A stretch of DNA of 7,390 nt. Origin: Actinomycetes bacterium. GTDB lineage: Bacteria > Actinomycetota > Actinomycetes > Propionibacteriales > Propionibacteriaceae. The stretch is from contig JAEYNS010000280.1 of the NCBI GenBank assembly GCA_023412435.1, positions 1 through 7,390 of the forward strand, written 5' to 3'. This document shows, piece by piece, positions 1 through 6,039 of this stretch (the first letter of the stretch is position 1; the number at the start of each line of letters is the position of its first letter). A program made the translations under genes and the position numbers. The notes under the pieces were generated by a model. It ran no database searches, was not told the DNA's origin, and was given only the letters and a program-made list of their open reading frames with translations.

Positions 1-164
1 TCCCTGGGACGGGGATCACCGGCAGCCATCTGACGGTCAACGCCACGGTGCCCGGTCTCGACGCCGCCACCTTTGAGGAGCTCGCCGAGACCGCCAAGGC
101 GAACTGCCCGGTCTCCAAGGCCCTCGCCGGTATCGAGATCACCCTCGACGCCACGCTGGCTTGA
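1..164 (+). CDS. osmC: OsmC-family peroxiredoxin, C-terminal fragment
   Basis: This is the 3' end of a gene that starts before the window; the frame opens at base 3 and ends at TGA 162-164, leaving 53 residues. The visible part has TVPGLDAATFEEL followed by AKANCPVSKAL and a final strand GIEITLDATLA. This matches the end of E. coli OsmC (VPGIDASTF, AKAGCPVSQVL, AEITLDYQL) in order and spacing. OsmC proteins are cytoplasmic thiol peroxidases that reduce organic hydroperoxides with two cysteines. The cysteine seen here (fragment residue 35) is the second, C-terminal one, and the peroxidatic cysteine would lie upstream. The CPVS context favours OsmC over the related Ohr, which usually has CPYSNA. 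The gene converges on the GH13 gene and shows no link to the nitrate operon. The family assignment is firm; the substrate is inferred. Confidence 0.88.
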   Translation, partial: PGTGITGSHLTVNATVPGLDAATFEELAETAKANCPVSKALAGIEITLDATLA

Positions 165-175
165 GTCCGGGCGAC

Positions 176-197
176 GGGCCCTGACCTCCCCCGGCCC
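176..197. terminator. possible weak hairpin between convergent genes
   Basis: In the 40-base gap between the convergent osmC and GH13 genes, GGGCC (176-180) can pair with GGCCC (193-197) around a 12-base loop. A competing 4-bp stem GGGC/GCCC lies at 169-181. There is no T tract on either side. Position suggests a bidirectional terminator, as often found without a U tail in high-GC actinobacteria, but the stem is short and could be chance at this base composition. Confidence 0.25.
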
Positions 198-204
198 TGA
201 GCGG

Positions 205-1590
205 TCAGTCGTCGCCCAGCGCCTCGACGTGCAGGAAGAGGTCCATCAGCGGCGTCTGCCACCGACGGAACCCGAACGGTTCGCCGAACTGCAGGATGAC
301 GGCGCTCTGCGGCGGGTCGATCGCGCCACCGCTGACCACGACCGTCCCGCCGCCCAGCAGGTCCGCGTACTCCCCGTCCGGGAGTTGTACGGGTAACCGG
401 GGCGTCGCGGCGTCCACGTTGAAGACGCCGTACAGCCCGGTGCCGGACGGCGGCGGCGTCAGCCGGCCGTGCCGGGGCGAGCCCCAGGCCAACTGGACGC
501 ACGGGTCGTCGTCCAGCACGACGAAGGCCCCCTCGGTGAGCGCCGGATGCTTCTTGAGCCGGGTGAGCGCGGTGATGAAGTCGGTGAGCTCGTAGCTGCC
601 CCACTGGATCGGGTCCGGCTCGAACAGCGAGGGCCAGCGCCGCGCCGCGGACTCCTGGCCGGCGAAGATCATGAACGGGCCGTGGCAGAAGGCCGCCAGC
701 GCCGTCCAGGCCAGGGCCTGCGATCGGCCGGCGGCGAACCGCATGATGCGGAAGTTGTCGTGGTTCTCGACGTGGCGCAGCTTGGCGAAGTTGGCCGGCA
801 GCGAGACCTCCTGCCAGCGCAACATCTCCAGGTAGCGGCCGACCGGAACCTGGCCGGTGACCGCCGCCTGCCAGATCCCCCAGACGTCGTAGGTGTACTG
901 GATGTCGAAGGCCTGGTAGAGCTCGGCCTCGCTGGCCAGCGGGTCGCCCTCGGCCCTGCGCCGCTCGATCAGGAACGGGTGGACGGTCTCCGCTATCCAC
1001 AGCAGCCCCGGCTTGAGCTCGGCCAGTTCCCGCCGCGCCCTCAGCCAGAACTCCAGGGGCACCAGCGTGGCGGCGTCGCACCGGAAGCCGTCCACCCCAC
1101 GGCGCACCCAGTCGCGCAGGTTCTCCAGCAGCACGTCGTCGACGGCGGGGTTGGGGTGGCGGAAGTCGACGATGTCCGACCACTCCGGCACCGAGCTGAC
1201 CGGACGGCCGGCGGCGTCGATGTGGAAGAACTCCGGGTGCTCGGTGAGCAGCACGCTGTCCTGGGCGGTGTGGTTGAAGACCACGTCGATGATCACCCGA
1301 AGGCCGCGGGCGTGGGCCTGCTCGACCAGCTCCGCGAAGTCGTCCTCGTCGCCCAGGTCGGGATGGATGGCGCGGTAGTCACGGATCGAGAACGGCGACC
1401 CGAGACTGCCCTTGCGGGCCTGCTCGCCGATCGGGTGGATCGGCAGCAGGTAGACGATGTCGACCCCGAGGGCGGCGATCCGGTCGAGGTCGGCGGTGAC
1501 GTCGCGCAGCGTGCCGTTGGGCCCGTGGTTGCGCGGGAACACCTGGTACACCACCAGCCCCTGCACCTGCGCAGGTGTGTCCTTCGCCAC
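205..1590 (-). CDS. GH13 alpha-amylase-family glycoside hydrolase, cytoplasmic
   Basis: A 461-residue GH13 protein predicted to act on alpha-glucosidic bonds by the retaining mechanism. The four classic regions are in order: DVVFNH (102-107), GFRCDAATL (168-176, nucleophile Asp172 with Arg170), WIAET (198-202, acid/base Glu201) and VENHD (274-278, transition-state Asp278). The TIM barrel starts almost at the N terminus (VVYQVFPRNH, 13-22), followed by YLLPIHPIGE and GSPFSIRDYRAI, a layout I associate with compact GH13 enzymes of Gram-positive bacteria. A beta-rich C-terminal domain runs from about 355 to 435, then a tail of about 25 residues without obvious assignment. There is no signal peptide, so it probably acts in the cytoplasm on maltodextrin or glycogen-derived oligosaccharides; the exact substrate cannot be read. 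The GTG start is supported by an AGGGAGGA site 5 bases upstream. It follows the cupin gene after 81 bases in the same direction; co-transcription is possible but unproven. Confidence 0.9.
   Translation of the reverse strand: MAKDTPAQVQGLVVYQVFPRNHGPNGTLRDVTADLDRIAALGVDIVYLLPIHPIGEQARKGSLGSPFSIRDYRAIHPDLGDEDDFAELVEQAHARGLRVIIDVVFNHTAQDSVLLTEHPEFFHIDAAGRPVSSVPEWSDIVDFRHPNPAVDDVLLENLRDWVRRGVDGFRCDAATLVPLEFWLRARRELAELKPGLLWIAETVHPFLIERRRAEGDPLASEAELYQAFDIQYTYDVWGIWQAAVTGQVPVGRYLEMLRWQEVSLPANFAKLRHVENHDNFRIMRFAAGRSQALAWTALAAFCHGPFMIFAGQESAARRWPSLFEPDPIQWGSYELTDFITALTRLKKHPALTEGAFVVLDDDPCVQLAWGSPRHGRLTPPPSGTGLYGVFNVDAATPRLPVQLPDGEYADLLGGGTVVVSGGAIDPPQSAVILQFGEPFGFRRWQTPLMDLFLHVEALGDD
1564..1577. 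repeat. 14-bp perfect palindrome inside the start of the GH13 gene
   Basis: CACCTGCGCAGGTG reads the same on both strands. It covers roughly codons 5 to 9 of the GH13 gene, 14 to 27 bases inside the GTG start. A dyad so close to a start could be an operator or an mRNA hairpin near the ribosome site, but it encodes ordinary residues (AQVQ) and may be accidental. Confidence 0.35.
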
Positions 1591-1595
1591 GGCGA

Positions 1596-1603
1596 TCCTC
1601 CCT
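1596..1603 (-). promoter_or_regulatory. ribosome binding site fixing the GTG start of the GH13 gene
   Basis: On the minus strand AGGGAGGA lies 5 bases before the GTG at 1590-1588. It is a strong match to the anti-Shine-Dalgarno sequence and decides this non-ATG start, which also leaves the protein beginning just before the first barrel strand. Confidence 0.7.
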
Positions 1604-1634
1604 CTGCCGCCGGCCGCCGCTGCCCGGCACCAAC

Positions 1635-1667
1635 GACTCGCGGCTCTCGGCGCGACTCTAGCGAGTC
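1635..1667 (-). terminator. inverted repeat after the cupin gene, possible weak terminator
   Basis: GACTCGC (1635-1641) and GCGAGTC (1661-1667) are perfect 7-base complements separated by 19 bases, starting 5 bases past the cupin stop. A shorter alternative, CGCG/CGCG at 1639-1654 with an 8-base loop, overlaps it. No T run follows. It may be a terminator or attenuator between cupin and GH13 genes, or a regulatory dyad upstream of the GH13 gene. No convincing -35/-10 pair was found in this gap. Confidence 0.3.
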
Positions 1668-1671
1668 CTGC

Positions 1672-2001
1672 TCAGCGGGCGTCGAGCATTGTCAGGACGA
1701 GGCGCGACGGCTCGTGGGCGTAGACGGCGTGCGGCACCCGGGCAGCGAGGTGGAACAGCCCGCCCGGCAGCAGCTCCTCGGTGCGGCCGTCCGCGGTGAT
1801 GCTCAGCCGTCCGGTGAGCACCTGCAGCAGCACCGGCATCGCCGCGGTGTGCTCGGTCAGCTCCTGACCGGTGTCGAAGGCGAACAGGACCACCCTCACC
1901 CCGGGCTGCCGCAGCACCGTCCGCGAGACCGTGGACTCGGTCTGGACGGCGATCAGCTCGCTCAGGTCGGTGAGGGTGGTGAACGCTGGGGCGTCGGTCA
2001 T
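1672..2001 (-). CDS. small single-domain cupin protein
   Basis: A 109-residue protein made of one cupin barrel and little else. The first cupin motif is GQELTEHTAAMPVLLQVLTG (45-64) and the second is PGGLFHLAARVPHAVYA (79-95). Canonical cupins bind metal through HxH, a Glu and a late His. Here His51 and His91 are present, but the second His of HxH is Ala53 and no Glu stands in the usual place, so only two of four usual ligands remain. Proteins with this EHTA form are, as I recall, a recurring family of unknown function, so this is likely the family state rather than decay. There is no signal peptide or membrane segment. The ATG is preceded by AAGGAG (2006-2011) at 4 bases, a clear ribosome site. 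It lies 112 bases after moaB in the same direction, with a tandem repeat between them. A sensor, a small-molecule binder or a redox-linked role are all possible; I cannot choose. Confidence 0.8.
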   Translation of the reverse strand: MTDAPAFTTLTDLSELIAVQTESTVSRTVLRQPGVRVVLFAFDTGQELTEHTAAMPVLLQVLTGRLSITADGRTEELLPGGLFHLAARVPHAVYAHEPSRLVLTMLDAR

Positions 2002-2024
2002 GGGGCTCCTTCGATCGGAGTTGG

Positions 2025-2037
2025 CGGTGGTTCACCG
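2025..2037. other. short inverted repeat upstream of the cupin gene
   Basis: CGGTG GTT CACCG forms 5-base arms around a 3-base centre, 24 bases before the cupin ATG and abutting the first 21-base repeat copy. Its position suits an operator, but it is short, and its right arm resembles the TCACCGGG or TCACGGGG junction that recurs in the repeat. Confidence 0.25.
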
Positions 2038-2099
2038 GGGACGGTTCCTCGGCTCACGGGGACGGTTCCTCGGGTCACGGGGACGGTTCCTCGGCTCAC
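2037..2099. repeat. three head-to-tail copies of a 21-base repeat
   Basis: Copies lie at 2037-2057, 2058-2078 and 2079-2099. Each begins GGGGACGGTTCCTCGG on the plus strand and ends with five bases TCAC preceded by C or G. Copies 1 and 3 are identical; copy 2 differs at one base (G at 2074). A degraded partial copy (GGGACGG, 2101-2107) runs towards the moaB stop, and a TTCAC remnant lies on the other side. Within each unit GGGGA and TTCCTC can fold around CGGT with one G-T wobble, giving a small hairpin. The array fills most of the moaB-cupin gap. The 21-base period is close to two turns of B-DNA, so copies would face the same side of the helix. Identity as a REP-like repeat, a protein-binding array or a slippage product cannot be decided here. 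Confidence 0.9.
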
Positions 2100-2113
2100 C
2101 GGGACGGACCTCA

Positions 2114-2629
2114 TCAGGCGTGCCCGGCGCCGTCGAGTTGCTCGATCACATAGCCGAGCAGGCCGCTGACCACGGCCAGAGCGTCCCGGACGCCGCCGCG
2201 TGAGCCGGACGAGGCGAGGACGAACACGGCCCGACGACCCGGCCGCAGGATCGCCCCTGCCACCTGCCGGGACACCAGGGCCAGCGGGGTCTGCTCCGCA
2301 CCGCGCCGCCGGATCTCCTCGGCGATCCCCGGGATCTGGAAGCTGACCAGGCCGGCCACCACGTCGGCGGTGTGGTCGGACGGGCCGATCCCGGTGCCCC
2401 CGCAGGTCAGCAGCACCCTCACGCCATCGGCGACCGCTGCCTCGATCGCCTGCCGGATGAGGTCCGGATCGTCCGGCACCACCACCCGGTCGACGACGAC
2501 TCCGGCCTGCGTCAGCTGGTCCACCGCCAGCAGACCGCCGCGGTCTGCGTCACGACCGGCGGCCACCTCGTCCGACACCGTGATCACACGAGCCCGCAGG
2601 CCGGCCGCCGGAACCCCGTCGGTGGTCAT
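2114..2629 (-). CDS. moaB: MoaB/Mog-family molybdenum cofactor biosynthesis protein
   Basis: A 171-residue single-domain MoCF-fold protein, the usual length for MogA/MoaB. Family enzymes activate molybdopterin with ATP (adenylylation) before molybdate insertion. It opens with RARVITVSDEVAAGRDADRGG (13-32), then VVPDD (50-54, Asp53 in the place of the E. coli MogA Asp49) and the signature TCGGTGIGPSDHTADVV (75-91, Asp85 in the place of MogA Asp82). LVSRQVAGAI follows at about 118-127. The late loop, LPGS-like in many relatives, reads SSGSRGGVRDAL (140-151). Its ATG overlaps the narK stop by ATGA (2629-2626), so translation is probably coupled. It ends with tandem stops TGATGA. Place at the end of a nitrate reductase operon fits supply of cofactor to NarG. 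Whether it is functionally Mog (adenylyltransferase) or MoaB cannot be told from sequence alone. Confidence 0.9.
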   Translation of the reverse strand: MTTDGVPAAGLRARVITVSDEVAAGRDADRGGLLAVDQLTQAGVVVDRVVVPDDPDLIRQAIEAAVADGVRVLLTCGGTGIGPSDHTADVVAGLVSFQIPGIAEEIRRRGAEQTPLALVSRQVAGAILRPGRRAVFVLASSGSRGGVRDALAVVSGLLGYVIEQLDGAGHA

Positions 2630-4029
2630 GACCGCTTCGGCGCGCCGGGCCGGGCGTACCGCCACACGGTGATCCCGACGCACATCACAGCCCAGGCGAC
2701 TCCGATCCAGTAGAAGGTGGTCGCCGGCATGACCGTCAGCCCGACCCCGAACAGGAACGGGCCGAAGGCAGCGATGGCGCTGGTCCAGCCGATCACCCCA
2801 CCGGCCTGGCGCCGTTCGAAGATCATCGGCATCTGCTTGAACGTCGAGGCGTTGCCGATCCCGGCGAACAGGAAGATCGCCAGCATCCCGAGCAGGAAGT
2901 GGTTGAACCCGCCCTGCAACGCTGCCGCGCTCGAGGTGTCCGGCGTCAGCGCAGGAATGGTCACGGTGATCGCCCCGATCAGTCCGACCCCCGAGATCAG
3001 CGTCCAGATCGCCCCGCCCATCCGGTCGGTGAGCGGCGAGAACAGCACCCGGGCACCGGCGCCGACCAGCGGGCCGAGGAAGACGAAGGACGCCGGATCC
3101 GGCACCTGGTAGCCCTCGACGAGGATCTGCGCGGTCTGTCCGGCGCCGTCCACGATGGCGGGGTTGGTGGCGCCGTACAGGTTGCTCATCAGCAGCCCGA
3201 ACTGGGCCGACAGGCCCGAGAAGGTGCCGAAGGTCATGATGTAGAGCAGGGTCATCCACCAGGTGTCCTGGTTGGCGAAGATGTCGAACTGCTGCCGGAT
3301 GTTCGCCTTCACCGGCACCGACTTCAGATACTGCCAGGCGATCCAGGCGGCGATCAGGATGAACGGCAACCAGACGAAGGACGCCGCCTGGTACCAGACC
3401 TCGCGATCCGGCCGGCCCGCGATCTCCATCTGCTGGCTCTGCCCGAGCCACCACAGCATGCCGAGCCCGATCAGCCAGGGCGTCAGCAGCTGCACCAGCG
3501 AGACCCCGAAGTTGCCGATCCCGGCCTGCAGGCCGAGCGCCGTCCCCTGCTTGCGGCGCGGGAAGAAGTACGAAGTGGACGGCATGAAGCCCGAGAAGGC
3601 GCCGCCGCCGATGCCGGCGAGGAAGGCGAGCACGAGCAGCTCCCAGTACGGCGCGGTGGGCGACATGGACCGCACGCCCCAGCCCAGCACGGGGAAGAAC
3701 AGCAGCAGCGTGGTGGCGGCCACCATCTTGCGGGTGCCCATGATCGGCGGCAGCACCATCCACACCAGCCGAAGCAGGCCGCCGGACAGCCCGGGCACGG
3801 CGGCCAGCCAGTACAGCTGCTCCCTGGTGAAGTCGTAGCCGATCGCGTTCAGCTTCGGGACGATCGCCGACGGCAGGAACCACGCCACGAAACACAGCGT
3901 GAGCGTGAAGGTGGTGATCCACAGGGTCTGCCAGGCAAGCTTGCTGTTCCAGGTCTGCTCATTCTCGGGATCCCAGGACGTGATCCACTCCGGCCCGCTC
4001 TGGAGGCGAGCGACGATCGGGTTGCTCAT
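2626..4029 (-). CDS. narK: NarK-type nitrate/nitrite transporter (E. coli NarK-like)
   Basis: A 467-residue major facilitator with about 12 hydrophobic segments, in the nitrate-nitrite porter family. It has both nitrate signatures: GIGGGAFSGF with SYFFPRRKQGTALGL and QAGIGNFG (139-175), and GNASTFKQM with GGVIGWTSAIAAFG (392-423). Arg87 (GGLLRL) and Arg327 (GAGARVLF) sit where E. coli NarK has its nitrate-binding Arg89 and Arg305. A long extracytoplasmic loop (about 285-312) lies between helices 7 and 8. Relatives exchange nitrate for nitrite, so it probably supplies nitrate to cytoplasmic NarG and exports nitrite. The open frame runs further upstream to 4191, but that part overlaps narK1 and is Arg/Pro-rich. 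MSNPIVAR is the better start because an AGGAG site lies 6 bases before it. The stop overlaps the moaB start. It corresponds to the NarK2 half of the fused Paracoccus NarK. Confidence 0.95.
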   Translation of the reverse strand: MSNPIVARLQSGPEWITSWDPENEQTWNSKLAWQTLWITTFTLTLCFVAWFLPSAIVPKLNAIGYDFTREQLYWLAAVPGLSGGLLRLVWMVLPPIMGTRKMVAATTLLLFFPVLGWGVRSMSPTAPYWELLVLAFLAGIGGGAFSGFMPSTSYFFPRRKQGTALGLQAGIGNFGVSLVQLLTPWLIGLGMLWWLGQSQQMEIAGRPDREVWYQAASFVWLPFILIAAWIAWQYLKSVPVKANIRQQFDIFANQDTWWMTLLYIMTFGTFSGLSAQFGLLMSNLYGATNPAIVDGAGQTAQILVEGYQVPDPASFVFLGPLVGAGARVLFSPLTDRMGGAIWTLISGVGLIGAITVTIPALTPDTSSAAALQGGFNHFLLGMLAIFLFAGIGNASTFKQMPMIFERRQAGGVIGWTSAIAAFGPFLFGVGLTVMPATTFYWIGVAWAVMCVGITVWRYARPGAPKRS

Positions 4030-4035
4030 GCAGGA

Positions 4036-4040
4036 CTCCT
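4036..4040 (-). promoter_or_regulatory. ribosome binding site fixing the narK2 start
   Basis: AGGAG on the minus strand, 6 bases before the ATG at 4029-4027, within the 13-base spacer after the narK1 stop. It argues for the 467-residue start rather than the longer in-frame opening inside narK1. This is the one junction in the operon without a stop/start overlap, so this gene has its own clear initiation site. Confidence 0.65.
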
Positions 4041-4042
4041 GG

Positions 4043-5278
4043 TCAGGTGGAGGTCGTGTCGACGGCGATGGACGGGGCGGCGCTCCCGGTGCGCCGCAGC
4101 AGCAGGGCCAGCACGAGGGCCGCCGCCGCCGTGCCCACCAGCAGCCAGAGCCCCACCGCGTAGGAGTTCGCCGCGGCGTCGTAGGTGGCACCCATCACCA
4201 GCGGCGGGATGTAGCCGCCGAGGCCGCCGGCGGCAGCAACCACCCCGCTGACCGACCCCACCTTGTCCGGCGGCGCCAGGCGCGGCACCCAGCCGAACAC
4301 CGCTCCCATCCCGATCCCGAGGGCGGCCGACATCGCCAGGAACGCGGCCCCGGTCACGATCCCTTCCGGCGGCTCGAGGCTCACCACCCAGGCGAGCGCC
4401 GCGATCCCCACCAGGGCGGCCGCCGTGACCGGCTTCGCGCCCAGGCGGTCGGCCAGCGCGCCGCCGATCGGACGGGCCACCACCGCTGCGATCACGAAGC
4501 TGCCCATCCGGGTCCCCGCGCCGACCTGGTCGACCTGCTCGGGGTAGATCGTGGTCAGGTACTTCGGCAGGAAGGTCGAGAAGGCGACGAACCCGCCGAA
4601 CACCACCGCGTACAGGAAGGACATCTGCCAGGTGATCGGCAGGCGGAGGGCAGCCACCACCCGTGGCACCACCGGCTGCGGGTTCGGCGCCCACACCGGC
4701 GACTCCTTCAGGAAGAACCAGACGATGGCGGCCATCGCCACCATCACCGCGGCGATCACGAAGTGGGTGTTGAGGTAGCCGATCCCCTCAGCCAAGCGCG
4801 GGGTGAGGAAGGCTGACACGGCGGTGCCGACCATGCCCATCCCGAACACGCCGTTGGCGAAGCCGCGCCGCTCCGGTGCGTACCAGGCACTGGAGAACGG
4901 GATGCCGACGGCGAAGATCGTTCCGACGCTGCCCAGGTACAGCCCCGCCAGGATGAGCAGCCAGTAGAGCTTCAGGCTGCCGGCGACGGCGACGAGCAGC
5001 ACGGCGGGCACCGCCCCGAGCAGCACGGCGGTGAACATCGTGCGGCCGCCCAGCCGGTCGGTGAGCGCCCCGACCAGCACCCGTCCCAGCGCGCCGACCA
5101 GGACGGGGGTGGCCAGCATCAGCGAGATCTGGCCCTCGTCCAGGCCCATCGAGGTGGCATAGGTCTTCTGCAGCGGCGCTATTGACATCCACGCCCAGAA
5201 CCCGGTGGCGGACGCGACGGTGGCCAGGACGACCTGGCCGAATTGGCCGGTGAGCGCGGGCCGTCCGCTCGCGGTCAT
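4043..5278 (-). CDS. narK: NarK1-type nitrate transporter, major facilitator
   Basis: A 411-residue major facilitator with about 12 membrane segments, shorter than the neighbouring NarK. It starts directly before the first helix and lacks the long loop between helices 7 and 8. Arg66 (VGALGRVLVG) and Arg269 (VVARPIGG) match the two helix positions used for nitrate binding in the family, each followed by the A/G-L-(T/A)-D-R-L-G loop motif. Signature-like glycine stretches are GVFGMGMVGTAVSAFLTP (143-160) and GSVSGVVAAAGGLGGYIPP (341-359). This fits the NarK1 branch, described in Paracoccus as a proton-nitrate symporter used to start nitrate uptake before nitrite accumulates; that mechanism is inferred here. 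The ATG overlaps the narI stop by ATGA (5278-5275), and only a weak GGGGTGA precedes it, so it probably relies on coupled translation. It is followed by narK2 after 13 bases. Confidence 0.92.
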   Translation of the reverse strand: MTASGRPALTGQFGQVVLATVASATGFWAWMSIAPLQKTYATSMGLDEGQISLMLATPVLVGALGRVLVGALTDRLGGRTMFTAVLLGAVPAVLLVAVAGSLKLYWLLILAGLYLGSVGTIFAVGIPFSSAWYAPERRGFANGVFGMGMVGTAVSAFLTPRLAEGIGYLNTHFVIAAVMVAMAAIVWFFLKESPVWAPNPQPVVPRVVAALRLPITWQMSFLYAVVFGGFVAFSTFLPKYLTTIYPEQVDQVGAGTRMGSFVIAAVVARPIGGALADRLGAKPVTAAALVGIAALAWVVSLEPPEGIVTGAAFLAMSAALGIGMGAVFGWVPRLAPPDKVGSVSGVVAAAGGLGGYIPPLVMGATYDAAANSYAVGLWLLVGTAAAALVLALLLRRTGSAAPSIAVDTTST

Positions 5279-6039
5279 CGATCACCCCGGTCGGCGTCCC
5301 TCGTGCCGACCGGGTCCCACCCGCGCACCCGGCCGTGGGACGGGGCGGGCGGGACGGCGTCCCGGCTGCGGTAGACCACGTAGGGCCGGAACAGGTAGTG
5401 CAGCGGCACCGTGAAGGCGTGCACCAGCCGGCTGAACGGGGTCAGCGCGAACAGCGCCAGTCCGATCAGGATGTGCACCTTGAACTGCCAGGTGGCCGCC
5501 GCCATCGCCGCGATGTCGGGCTGGAACACCAGCAGCGAGCGGAACCAGACCGAGACGGTCTCGCGGTAGTTGTGGTGTTCGCCGGCCGGGGTGGTGTCGC
5601 CGGTCAGGGTGGCGACCAGCCCGAACACGATCACCGCGCCCAGCACGACGTACATCAACTTGTCGTTGCGGGTGGTGGCCAGGAAGACCGGGCCGGTGGT
5701 GCGACGGCGGTAGATCAGCAGCGCGATCCCGATCAGGGTGGCGATGCCGGCCAGCGTTCCGGCGCCCACCGCCACCCAGTGGTACAGCTCCTGGGTGATC
5801 ACCCGGTCGGTCCAGTCCTTCGGGATCAGCAGCCCCACCAGGTGGCCGCCGAGGACCACCAGCAGTCCGAAGTGGAACATCGGCGACGCCACCCGCAACA
5901 GCCGCGACTCGTACAGCTGCGAGGAGCGGGTGGTCCAGCCGAACTGGTCGTAGCGGTAGCGCCAGACCAGTCCGGCGATCAGGGTGAGCGCCACCAGGTA
6001 GGGCACGACCCCCCACAACACGATGTCCAGGGCGCTCAT
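5275..6039 (-). CDS. narI: respiratory nitrate reductase gamma subunit, cytochrome b
   Basis: A 254-residue di-heme cytochrome b subunit that oxidises quinol at the membrane and passes electrons to NarH. Five membrane segments are visible (about 4-26, 52-72, 86-110, 128-146, 184-203). The four heme-ligand histidines are all present: His56 and His66 (FHFGLLVVLGGH), and His189 and His207 (KVHI, LVHAF), against 56, 66, 187 and 205 in E. coli NarI. The WFRSLLVFQPD segment before helix 5 and the cytoplasmic PLHYLFRPYVVYRSRD after it are typical. The last 25 residues are hydrophilic and Arg/Asp/Pro-rich, probably variable tail. The ATG overlaps the narJ stop by ATGA, with AGGAG (6046-6050 on the minus strand) 6 bases upstream. 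The stop overlaps the start of narK1 in the same way. Confidence 0.97.
   Translation of the reverse strand: MSALDIVLWGVVPYLVALTLIAGLVWRYRYDQFGWTTRSSQLYESRLLRVASPMFHFGLLVVLGGHLVGLLIPKDWTDRVITQELYHWVAVGAGTLAGIATLIGIALLIYRRRTTGPVFLATTRNDKLMYVVLGAVIVFGLVATLTGDTTPAGEHHNYRETVSVWFRSLLVFQPDIAAMAAATWQFKVHILIGLALFALTPFSRLVHAFTVPLHYLFRPYVVYRSRDAVPPAPSHGRVRGWDPVGTRDADRGDR

Noticed and set aside
1591..1671. Promoter upstream of the GH13 gene
   Set aside because: TAGAGT on the minus strand (1655-1660) is a fair -10 match, but no acceptable -35 lies about 17 bases upstream, so I did not annotate it.
2037..2099. The 21-base repeats as a CRISPR array
   Set aside because: The units are directly adjacent with no spacers, and there are no cas genes nearby.
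469..2169. Long plus-strand open frame of 566 codons
   Set aside because: It lies antisense to the GH13 and cupin genes, which have clear family motifs. Its translation is rich in Arg, Gln, His and Val without recognisable domains, as expected for a shadow frame in high-GC DNA. Its end also runs through the 21-base repeat.
2630..3922. Upstream extension of the moaB frame into narK, giving a 602-residue protein
   Set aside because: The extension reads Arg/Asp-rich out-of-frame narK sequence. The MoCF domain begins just after the ATG at 2629, which also makes the ATGA overlap with the narK stop.
4030..4191. N-terminal extension of narK2 by 54 residues
   Set aside because: The added part is Arg/Pro/Cys-rich, overlaps narK1 out of frame, and the ATG at 4029 has a good ribosome site.
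2899..4251. Long plus-strand open frame of 450 codons
   Set aside because: It is antisense to both narK genes, is low in hydrophobic residues and full of Arg, Gln and Glu repeats, and resembles no family. It is a composition artefact.
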